Source of the DNA: Deltaproteobacteria bacterium
Lineage (GTDB): Bacteria > Desulfobacterota > DSM-4660 > Desulfatiglandales > Desulfatiglandaceae
DNA: 9,726 nucleotides
Direction: 5' to 3'
Assembly (NCBI GenBank): GCA_019307645.1
Contig: JAFDJF010000040.1
Location: 1 to 9,726, forward strand
Within the stretch, counting starts at the first letter, position 1. Each line of letters opens with the position of its first letter. The notes beneath the pieces were generated by a model, which saw only the letters and a program-made list of their open reading frames with translations, had not been told where the DNA came from and did not search any database. Positions 1 through 5,418 of the stretch are shown here, in pieces. Made by a program: the position numbers and the translations under genes.

Positions 1-210
1 CAGTACAGGATCCTTAAAAAATGCAGTTATCCCATAACGGCTCTTGAGAGCGTAAATCTCATTGTGACTGATATCGCCGTTATCGAGGTCACGGATCAGG
101 GGCTGGTTCTCAAAGAGTTTGCTCCGGGTTGGACACCTGAAGAGGTTCAAAGCCTTACTGAACCTCAACTCATCGTTGATCCTGATTGTCAGGAAATCAC
201 ACTGATATAA
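1..210 (+). CDS. CoA-transferase subunit B, C-terminal fragment (family I, SCOT/AtoA-like)
   Basis: The reading frame is open from the first base to TAA at 208-210 and gives the last 69 residues of a protein that begins outside the window. The visible tail reads LIVTDIAVIEVTDQGLVLKE and then a FAPGWTPEEVQSLTEP segment. This is the typical C-terminus of the beta subunit of family I CoA-transferases (succinyl-CoA:3-ketoacid, acetate/butyrate-acetoacetate or related). Such enzymes move CoA from one acyl-CoA to a free acid through a glutamyl-CoA thioester; the catalytic Glu lies in the missing part. Its position upstream of thiolase-like and acyl-CoA dehydrogenase genes suggests it activates the acid degraded by them. 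The exact substrate cannot be told, and glutaconate- or 3-oxoadipate-type enzymes are alternatives. Confidence 0.85.
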   Translation, partial: QYRILKKCSYPITALESVNLIVTDIAVIEVTDQGLVLKEFAPGWTPEEVQSLTEPQLIVDPDCQEITLI

Positions 211-220
211 CTGGGGGGGA

Positions 221-285
221 GAACCGGAAAAAGTAACCTTTGCGGGTTCAGAGTTCAACAGAAGAAAGGTAACCCTTAACGGTTC
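221..285. other. Nested imperfect inverted repeat (possible hairpin)
   Basis: Two nested pairs of arms share one centre: GAACCG (221-226) with CGGTTC (280-285), and ACCTTT (236-241) with AAAGGT (265-270). Both spacers between outer and inner arms are exactly 9 nt. The symmetry suggests an RNA hairpin just after the CoA-transferase stop codon, perhaps terminating or protecting the upstream message. No clean T-tract follows directly, so a canonical intrinsic terminator is not supported. The rest of the 211-428 gap contains no credible open reading frame. Confidence 0.35.
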
Positions 286-310
286 GCCTTGTTAAACAGA
301 GTTTTCTTTG

Positions 311-343
311 GGAAATTTAGCCGGGTTAACCCTAACGATTTCC
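311..343. promoter_or_regulatory. Imperfect palindrome centred on GGGTTAACCC
   Basis: GGAAAT (311-316) and ATTTCC (338-343) flank the perfect 10-bp palindrome GGGTTAACCC (323-332), with TTAG/CTAA matches between. It lies about 85 bp before the first thiolase-like start, where an operator or leader hairpin would be expected. The right arm can also pair with TGGAAAT at 376-382, so two exclusive hairpins are possible. No convincing -35/-10 promoter was found nearby. The function is inference only. Confidence 0.35.
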
Positions 344-428
344 AATAAGCTCCAGTCTCCGGGATTGTTGCATGCTGGAAATATCTTGAACCGCAGAATA
401 TCATTTAACGCCTACAGGAGGCTTTCCC

Positions 429-1589
429 ATGCGAGAAAGAGTCGGTATCGTGGCAGTCGCTCAGACATCTTATGAGCCTGCCCATGATAAGTGGCGCTCC
501 CATGAGCTTACTTATCATACTGTTGAAAAGGTTTTACAGGACACAGGACTGAAATTTACAAATGACGGAACCGGAATAGATGCAGCGGTAAGCTCCAGCA
601 ACTGGATCATGGAGGGAAGGGGTATCAGCAATTTACCTCACAGCGATGTTGCCGGTGGTCATCTGAGATGTGAAACCAAAGTAAGTACTGAAGGGTCTAA
701 TGCGGCTGCCCTGGCTATCATTCAGATACTTGCCGGCAAATATGATGTGATCCTTGTAACGGCAAGCTGCAAAGAATCCAATGCCAATCAGTCAATTGTA
801 GATAATTTCTGTTTTGAACCGATCTTTCATCAGAAACTGGGCCTTGACTTTTTGCAGGCCGCAGCACTTCAGCAGTCCAGTTATATGCACACATACGGCA
901 TTTCACGGGAACAATGTGCAAAAGTCGTTGAAAAAAATCGCAGGAACGGCCTGAGGAATCCGAATGTTCGATTCGGCGGAGATGTCAGCGTGGATGATGT
1001 GATGAATGCGCCGGTAATGGCATATCCAATTACTTCGCAGGAAATAAGACCGGTCTGTGACGGGGCGTGCGCGTTGATTCTTGCAAATGAGGAAAAGACG
1101 AAGAAGCTGACCCATAAGCCGGTGTGGATTACAGGTATGGGGCAAAGCTATGATGTTCACTTTATTGGCGAACGGGATTTGGCCGGCTCTCAAGCCCTTT
1201 CACACTCAGCCAGGCAGGCCTATCAGATGGCAGGGATCACTGATCCTGTAACAGAGCTTGACGTGTTTGAAGTGTCAGAGCATTACGCTTATCAGGAACT
1301 CATCTGGACAGAAGCGCTCGGCCTTTGCCCTCAGGGTGAGGGCGGAAAGTTCATAGACTCCGGAGCTACACAGATAAATGGAAAGATTCCAGTAAACCCG
1401 TCCGGCGGCGTGCTTTCTGGAAACCCCCGGATGGTGGCGGGGCTGACAAGGGTTGCCGAATGTGCCTTACAGTTGAGAGAAGACGCGGATGAAAGACAAA
1501 TAGACGGTGCGAAAAAGGCACTGGCCCACGGGACAAACGGACCGTGCGGCCAGGAGCATTGTGTACTCATACTGGAGAAAGGTTTTTAA
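429..1589 (+). CDS. Thiolase-fold protein, SCP2/Ltp2-like; candidate acyl-CoA C-C lyase subunit
   Basis: This 386-residue protein has full thiolase length. It starts at an ATG with AGGAGG at 416-421, seven bases upstream. The N-terminal VGIVAVAQT strand, the C-terminal NPSGGVLSGNP segment (residues 323-333) and the RVAECALQLRED segment that follows match the branch of the thiolase superfamily that works with DUF35 proteins. At the usual nucleophile site the protein reads VSTEGS, which puts Ser86 where Cys is expected. The usual GHP histidine is Asn332 (GNP), and the C-terminal catalytic Cys motif is not recognisable. Classical Claisen thiolysis therefore looks doubtful; a retro-aldol lyase role like Ltp2, or a structural subunit for its neighbour, fits better. 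The TAA stop overlaps the ribosome binding site of the next thiolase-like gene, pointing to translational coupling. Residue assignments come from alignment by eye. A BbsB-type thiolase is the alternative. Confidence 0.88.
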   Translation: MRERVGIVAVAQTSYEPAHDKWRSHELTYHTVEKVLQDTGLKFTNDGTGIDAAVSSSNWIMEGRGISNLPHSDVAGGHLRCETKVSTEGSNAAALAIIQILAGKYDVILVTASCKESNANQSIVDNFCFEPIFHQKLGLDFLQAAALQQSSYMHTYGISREQCAKVVEKNRRNGLRNPNVRFGGDVSVDDVMNAPVMAYPITSQEIRPVCDGACALILANEEKTKKLTHKPVWITGMGQSYDVHFIGERDLAGSQALSHSARQAYQMAGITDPVTELDVFEVSEHYAYQELIWTEALGLCPQGEGGKFIDSGATQINGKIPVNPSGGVLSGNPRMVAGLTRVAECALQLREDADERQIDGAKKALAHGTNGPCGQEHCVLILEKGF

Positions 1590-1595
1590 AGGAGG
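1588..1595 (+). promoter_or_regulatory. Ribosome binding site fixing the second thiolase-like start
   Basis: AAAGGAGG lies eight bases before ATG 1604. The frame is open further upstream to an ATG at 1544, but that lies inside the preceding gene and has no such site. The motif overlaps the TAA stop of the upstream gene (1587-1589). Confidence 0.85.
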
Positions 1596-1603
1596 CCTGT
1601 AAA

Positions 1604-2773
1604 ATGGGCAAGAATAGAGTGGCGATTGTCGGCGTGGGAAGAACATACCATAGATCAAAGCGGCCGGATGTAAATATACCGGAGCTTTGTCATGAAGCAG
1701 CCAAAGCAGCCCTGGAAGATGCCGATCTTCAATTCTCAGACATCGATGCCGTAGTTGTCGGCAACATGGAATTCTTTGAAAATCGTTCCATGACAGAGAT
1801 GTGGCAGATGGATCACATCGGGGGTTACTTGAAAAGCGGCGTGCACGTGGCAACAGGCGGCACCGTGGGCGGCACGGTTGCCTGCACTGCCTTTGAATAT
1901 GCTGCATCGGGTCTTTTTAACAAGGTCCTTGCCGTAGGATTTGAAAAACAAAGCGAGGCGGACAGCAGGGCGGCAATAAGGCTGGTGGGCGATCCCCTCG
2001 AAGGCCGGTCATTGATGCGTGCGGCGGTTGGATTTTTTGCGCAGATCGCTACCATGTATATGAATGAATCCGGCTGCAGGGAAGAACATGCTGCAATGGT
2101 TCGTCTGCGCGCGGATAAGAATGCATGCAGAAACCCCTGGGCACATCTTAAGTTGGGATTAAAAAGCATTGATGAAATATTGGAATCACCCTATATACTA
2201 AAGCCCATACGATTTTATGACATGTGTCCGACTTCTGAGGGCGCAGCAGCAATGGTGATAACACCGGAAACAGCGGCAAAAAAGATAACCAACAAACCAA
2301 TTTGGGTAAAGGACTGGGAGGTTGCCCACAACAGTGCGATGCAAACTTCTTATGGAGGCGCCATTGTTCCAACGGACAGCCTCAGTGTGGCGGCAACCAA
2401 TTTATTTAAAAGAAACGGAATTACGAACCCAAGAAAACAGATCAGTGTTGCTGAACTCTATACCCCATGCACTTATGGGGAGCTCAAGTGGATAGAGGAA
2501 TATCATTTATGTGACAAGGGCGAAGGATGGAAGCTGGAAGAGAAAGGCGTGTTTGATATGGAAGGAGAGTTCCCTGTGAACCCTTCAGGAGGGGTTCTTG
2601 CTACAAATGCAATCGCTTCAACCGGCATGTCGCGACCGGTCGAGTGTGTACTTCAGCTTCGTGAAGATGCGGGAGAACACCAGATAACCCGGAAACCGCA
2701 CATGGCGTTCAGCACTGCCTGGGGCGGTCAGAGCTGGACTGCAGCGCATTTGTTAAGCAATACACCGGATTAA
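1604..2773 (+). CDS. Second thiolase-fold protein, Ltp2-like; probable partner of the upstream paralogue
   Basis: This 389-residue protein starts MGKNRVAIVGVGRT after a strong AAAGGAGG site. It shares the fold and C-terminal landmarks of the preceding gene (NPSGGVLATNA at 326-336, RPVECVLQLRED) but is divergent, so this is an old duplication. At the nucleophile site it reads TGGTVGG, placing Gly86 where Cys would sit. The GHP His is replaced by Asn335 (ATNAI). The segment AELYTPCTY (283-291) carries a Tyr at about the place where Ltp2-type lyases have conserved tyrosines. It probably acts on a CoA thioester with the DUF35 proteins encoded 230 bp downstream, as retro-aldolase or heteromer partner. 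The TAA stop (2771-2773) coincides with the left flank of an inserted palindromic element, which leaves the protein intact. Function is inferred from family and context, and active-site positions from alignment by eye. Confidence 0.87.
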   Translation: MGKNRVAIVGVGRTYHRSKRPDVNIPELCHEAAKAALEDADLQFSDIDAVVVGNMEFFENRSMTEMWQMDHIGGYLKSGVHVATGGTVGGTVACTAFEYAASGLFNKVLAVGFEKQSEADSRAAIRLVGDPLEGRSLMRAAVGFFAQIATMYMNESGCREEHAAMVRLRADKNACRNPWAHLKLGLKSIDEILESPYILKPIRFYDMCPTSEGAAAMVITPETAAKKITNKPIWVKDWEVAHNSAMQTSYGGAIVPTDSLSVAATNLFKRNGITNPRKQISVAELYTPCTYGELKWIEEYHLCDKGEGWKLEEKGVFDMEGEFPVNPSGGVLATNAIASTGMSRPVECVLQLREDAGEHQITRKPHMAFSTAWGGQSWTAAHLLSNTPD

Positions 2774-2790
2774 CCCTAACGTTGCATAAA
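2773..2790 (+). repeat. Left terminal inverted repeat of the MITE-like element
   Basis: 18 bases, perfect inverse match to 2947-2964. Its outer 12-base context TTAACCCTAACG (2770-2781) also occurs at 326-337 in the leader of the first thiolase-like gene, without a matching right end there. Confidence 0.8.
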
Positions 2791-2946
2791 ACTTCGAACA
2801 AAAACGTGTTAGAATGCGTGAAATGTGTGTGTGGGCATGATTTTCTGGCCCGAAGTGTAGTTCACACTACATGAGGTTCAGAATAGCATGACTACACGCG
2901 CAGTTCATGCACTATAGCGCGAGAGAAACGGTTTTTGTCGACAGGA

Positions 2947-2964
2947 TTTATGCAACGTTAGGGT
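2947..2964 (-). repeat. Right terminal inverted repeat of the MITE-like element
   Basis: TTTATGCAACGTTAGGGT, the reverse complement of 2773-2790, followed by AA so that TAA is read at 2964-2966. It ends 39 bases before the next start codon and leaves the AAGGAG ribosome binding site (2992-2997) outside the element. Confidence 0.8.
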
Positions 2965-3003
2965 AAAGAATGGGGGGACACATTTACAGGCAAGGAGACT
3001 GGA

Positions 3004-3561
3004 ATGAAGAATGACAATCCATATAAAACAGATCAAGAACTTATCACTGTGGAAAACAGATTAACCATTGATTTCAGGTTTGCCGCCGGCCCCTATCTTA
3101 CAAAGTTTTATGGTGAGTTGACAAATAAAGGAAAATTTTGGGCCATCCGGTGTCCTCAATGCGGCAACCTCCGCATCCCTTATATTGTATGTGCCATGTG
3201 CCATATAAAATTGCCGGAATATCCGGAAAACTGGGTCGAACTGAGCGGAAAAGGATATCTGGATACATGGCAACGCATAGACATCCCTCAGATGGATCTT
3301 CAAGGTCAAACCGTGCCGGATGAATATCTGATGGGGGTTGCCTGGCTGGATGAAGGAATGCCGATTAGCAATTATATCAGTGTAAAACCCCGTTCAGAAG
3401 AAGAAAACAAACTAAAACGGGGAATGCGTACTGAGATTGAGATGAAGCCCGTTGAAGAGCGAAGAGGCTCTCTTGAGGATATCAAGTATATCAAGATCCT
3501 TTGGGATGAACCTTTGAAAGAGGTTCAGGGTTCAGGGTTCAAAGGTTCAAGGGTTAGATGA
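3004..3561 (+). CDS. Zn-ribbon OB-fold (DUF35) protein, first copy
   Basis: This 185-residue protein starts at ATG after AAGGAG (2992-2997). It has the two parts of the DUF35 family: a rubredoxin-like Zn ribbon with CPQC (Cys50, Cys53) and CAMC (Cys63, Cys66), then an OB-like beta domain with GKGYLDTWQRID and ISNYISVKP segments. DUF35 proteins bind thiolase-fold partners and contribute to acyl-CoA binding, as in ChsH2-Ltp2 steroid aldolase and BbsA-BbsB benzoylsuccinyl-CoA thiolase. It probably forms a complex with one of the two upstream thiolase-like proteins. The last about ten residues (QGSGFKGSRVR) are encoded by a GGTTCAG-type repeat and look like a late addition; the natural end would be near ILWDEPLKE. 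It is cytoplasmic, with no signal peptide or membrane segment. Which thiolase it partners is not resolved. Confidence 0.88.
   Translation: MKNDNPYKTDQELITVENRLTIDFRFAAGPYLTKFYGELTNKGKFWAIRCPQCGNLRIPYIVCAMCHIKLPEYPENWVELSGKGYLDTWQRIDIPQMDLQGQTVPDEYLMGVAWLDEGMPISNYISVKPRSEEENKLKRGMRTEIEMKPVEERRGSLEDIKYIKILWDEPLKEVQGSGFKGSRVR
3522..3557 (+). repeat. Degenerate tandem repeat of a GGTTCAG heptamer, inside coding sequence
   Basis: About five units in a row: GGTTCAG, GGTTCAG, GGTTCAAA, GGTTCAA, GGGTTAG. They run from inside the last codons of the first DUF35 gene to just before its TGA stop (3559-3561). A single related stretch, GGTTCAGAGTTCAA, lies at 245-258 in the first intergenic gap. Arrays of this type are, as far as I recall, frequent in desulfobacterial intergenic DNA. 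Confidence 0.75.
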
Positions 3562-3605
3562 ACACCTGCTAATCATTATCGAAACTGGCTTGAAAGGAAT
3601 GATAT

Positions 3606-4058
3606 ATGGAACAGCCGTTGATATTAAATGACCGTTTTGATCTTCCCGTGTTGTCAACTGCCGGTAAAACAGGAAGCAGATTTCTTACTGAACTTAGAGA
3701 TAATCAGCGAATTATGGGGCTGAAGTGTTCTCAATGCAACATTGTATATGTCCCACCGAAATCGGTGTGTACCTGTTATGACCAACTCGATGAATGGGTT
3801 GAAGTGAGCAACGAGGGCGTGTTGACTGCATGCACAGTTGTCAATGAGATGTATTCAGATTTGTATCAGCCCAAAAAAGCCCCATATGGTCTGGGGATTA
3901 TTAAGCTCGATGGCGCAGATACAGGATTGTGTCATTTCGTTAATGAGACGGATCCATCAAAATTGAAAGTCGGAGCAAGGGTAAAAGTGGTTTTCAAAGA
4001 TAAAAATCAAAGACAGGCAAGCATCCTCGATATTGACCATTTCGAGGTCACAGGTTAG
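3606..4058 (+). CDS. Zn-ribbon OB-fold (DUF35) protein, second copy
   Basis: This 150-residue protein is preceded by AAAGGA (3593-3598), seven bases before ATG. The N-terminal Zn ribbon has CSQC (Cys41, Cys44) and then VCTCY (Cys55, Cys57). The second knuckle is therefore CxC rather than the usual CxxC, so metal binding may be altered, although four Cys remain. The OB-fold part follows with WVEVSNEGVLTACTVV, a PYGLGIIKLDGADTGLCHFV strand pair and a GARVKVVFKD segment, all typical of DUF35. It is shorter and more canonical at its C-terminus than the upstream copy and only moderately similar, so the two probably serve different thiolase-fold partners or form a hetero-assembly with them. Its role would be accessory to acyl-CoA C-C cleavage rather than catalytic alone. 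Function is inferred from family and position. Confidence 0.88.
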   Translation: MEQPLILNDRFDLPVLSTAGKTGSRFLTELRDNQRIMGLKCSQCNIVYVPPKSVCTCYDQLDEWVEVSNEGVLTACTVVNEMYSDLYQPKKAPYGLGIIKLDGADTGLCHFVNETDPSKLKVGARVKVVFKDKNQRQASILDIDHFEVTG

Positions 4059-4060
4059 CG

Positions 4061-4110
4061 ATGCTGGTTGCCGGATTCCAGGTGCTGGTTTCTAGTTGTT
4101 GGTTGCTGGA
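4061..4110 (+). repeat. Degenerate GCTGGTTG-type repeat between DUF35 and dehydrogenase genes
   Basis: Imperfect units TGCTGGTTGCCGGA, TGCTGGTTTCTAG and TTGTTGGTTGCTGGA follow the stop codon of the second DUF35 gene. The reading frames through it are low-complexity (Leu-Val-Ala-Gly-Cys-Trp-rich) and not taken as a gene. It differs from the GGTTCAG array at 3522-3557 but sits in the same kind of gene-end position. Confidence 0.55.
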
Positions 4111-4121
4111 TATGAAAAATG

Positions 4122-4127
4122 AAGGAG
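4122..4127 (+). promoter_or_regulatory. Ribosome binding site deciding the start of the first acyl-CoA dehydrogenase
   Basis: AAGGAG with a six-base spacer to ATG 4134. An in-frame ATG at 4119 lies directly before this site and has none of its own. Start at 4134 gives MDFLLTPEQ, the usual acyl-CoA dehydrogenase N-terminus. Confidence 0.8.
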
Positions 4128-4133
4128 ACCTTT

Positions 4134-5351
4134 ATGGATTTTTTACTGACACCGGAACAGGAAGAATTTGCCAGGGAATTTCAGGAGTACCTGAACGTGA
4201 ATTTGACGCCGGAAATCAGGGCAGAGGGGCACATTTTTTTAAATATGAACAAAAAAAATGATCCGGGTGTTTTCGGCAGAGGTGAATACGGTGGCCCCAA
4301 GTCCAAAGAATTCGTTCGGCGTTTGGGGGCAGACGGATGGCTGGGAATCGGCTGGCCAAAAGAGTACGGGGGCCAGGGCCGTTCCCTCATGGAGCAGCAC
4401 ATCTTCTATGAAATCATTTGGAGCGAAAGGGCGCCTTTTCCGGTATTGACTCTAAACGCGATGGGGCCCACAATAATGCAATTCGGCACCCAGGAGCAAA
4501 AGGGCGAGTTTCTCCCCCGCATTTTACAGGGAGAGCTGGAAATCGCCATAGGCTATACTGAATCTGATGCCGGCACTGATTTGTTCTCCCTTACTAGCAA
4601 TGCGGTCAAAGACGGAGACGATTATATCATCAACGGGCAAAAGGTGTTTACCAGCCTTGCCCACATTGCGGATTACCTTTGGCTTGCAGCCCGCACAGAT
4701 GCTGATCCTTCCAAAAAGCACAAAGGCATATCGCTGTTCCTGATTCCCATTGATACACCCGGCATTAAAATCGGGCCCATTTATACCTTGGGCGGTCACC
4801 GAACCAATGCAGTCTTCTTCGATAACGTGAAGATTCCCAAAAACTGCCTCATGGGCGAGGAAAACAAAGGCTATGAGGTTATTGTTTATCAACTGGACCG
4901 TGAGCGCATCGCGCTGGTTCCCTCATTGGCAATGAAACGCCGTATTGAGGATACAATCGAGTGGGCAAAGAAGACAAAAATCAACGGGAAACCTGCTATA
5001 GACCAGCCGGGCGTCAGGAATGAATTTGCGGAACTGCTGGCAAAGGTTGAGGTTCTCAAGCTTTTTAACTACAATGTGGTTGACAACATGGCCAAGGGGC
5101 TATCTGTCTGGGCCGAGGCCTCGGCAGTCAAAGTATTCGGCTCAGAGCTGAACATCCGGATTGACAACACGCTGATGGAAATAATGGGACCTTACGGCCA
5201 GATACAGGCCCCGGACAACCTGGCTCCCGCAGATGGGGCGCCGGAGGCACATCACCGAGATGATTTGATATTCATCTTCGGAGGCGGTGCGAACGAGGTC
5301 CAAAGGGATATCATTGCCATGGTTGGGCTGGGAATGCCACCATCCAGGTAA
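4134..5351 (+). CDS. Acyl-CoA dehydrogenase, catalytic-type subunit of a probable heteromeric pair
   Basis: This 405-residue protein has the complete acyl-CoA dehydrogenase fold: N-terminal helices (MDFLLTPEQEEF), the GWLGIGWPKEYGGQG segment, the middle beta-domain flavin motif GYTESDAGTDL and TSLAHIADYLWLAARTD, and the C-terminal helical domain. It would oxidise an acyl-CoA to the 2-enoyl-CoA, passing electrons to ETF. The MCAD-type catalytic Glu position before the terminal NEVQR motif is Gly. A Glu in helix G (LDRERI, Glu257) matches the place of the base in isovaleryl- and long-chain enzymes. The usual R-x-x-F-x-x-x-I flavin-contact motif of the C-terminal domain is absent (WAKKTKINGKPAIDQPG instead). 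Its neighbour has that motif but lacks the base, so the two probably form an alpha2beta2 enzyme like mycobacterial FadE26-FadE27. The substrate is unknown, likely a bulky or branched acyl-CoA. Residue matches come from alignment by eye. Confidence 0.9.
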   Translation: MDFLLTPEQEEFAREFQEYLNVNLTPEIRAEGHIFLNMNKKNDPGVFGRGEYGGPKSKEFVRRLGADGWLGIGWPKEYGGQGRSLMEQHIFYEIIWSERAPFPVLTLNAMGPTIMQFGTQEQKGEFLPRILQGELEIAIGYTESDAGTDLFSLTSNAVKDGDDYIINGQKVFTSLAHIADYLWLAARTDADPSKKHKGISLFLIPIDTPGIKIGPIYTLGGHRTNAVFFDNVKIPKNCLMGEENKGYEVIVYQLDRERIALVPSLAMKRRIEDTIEWAKKTKINGKPAIDQPGVRNEFAELLAKVEVLKLFNYNVVDNMAKGLSVWAEASAVKVFGSELNIRIDNTLMEIMGPYGQIQAPDNLAPADGAPEAHHRDDLIFIFGGGANEVQRDIIAMVGLGMPPSR

Positions 5352-5418
5352 AAATCAATTTGGATTTTAACGATAGTATGGACCTGACCCTGCTCAGGTT
5401 CGGAAAGGTGGATCAGAA

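Larger units (their letters stand above)
2771..2966. mobile_element. MITE-like element with 18-bp perfect terminal inverted repeats
   Basis: ACCCTAACGTTGCATAAA (2773-2790) is the exact reverse complement of 2947-2964. The similarity continues inward imperfectly (TCGAACAAAAACG on the left, matching the complement of CGGTTTTTGTCGA on the right). The element is flanked by TAA at 2771-2773 and 2964-2966, compatible with a 3-bp target duplication. TNA-type 3-bp duplications occur in some IS5-family groups. The 192-bp span encodes no transposase, so it is a non-autonomous element that would need one in trans. The interior has small hairpins (TGTAG/CTACA at about 2857-2871, GCATGA/TCATGC further on). 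A weak promoter-like TTCACA-17-TAGCAT lies at 2861-2889. Insertion occurred exactly at the thiolase stop codon, which the duplication preserves. A chromosomal regulatory palindrome is less likely given the length of the arms. Confidence 0.75.

Noticed and set aside
1544..1603. Upstream ATG as start of the second thiolase-like gene
   Set aside because: It lies inside the preceding gene, and a strong AAAGGAGG precedes ATG 1604, which gives the normal N-terminus.
429..2773. Annotating the two proteins simply as acetyl-CoA acetyltransferases
   Set aside because: The expected Cys and His positions appear substituted, so a Claisen thiolase reaction is not supported by the sequence.
2773..2964. Integron attC site, because the ends read CCTAACG and CGTTAGG
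   Set aside because: The perfect match runs over 18 bp at both ends without the asymmetric L/R boxes of attC, the length (192 bp) is above the usual range, and no integrase or cassette-like gene order is present.
4061..4261. Small plus-strand open frame between the second DUF35 gene and the dehydrogenase
   Set aside because: Its first half is repeat sequence and its second half overlaps the dehydrogenase in another frame; no family features.
5383..5398. CCTGA/TCAGG hairpin between the dehydrogenase genes as terminator
   Set aside because: The stem is only five pairs, there is no T-tract, and the two subunits are expected to be co-expressed.
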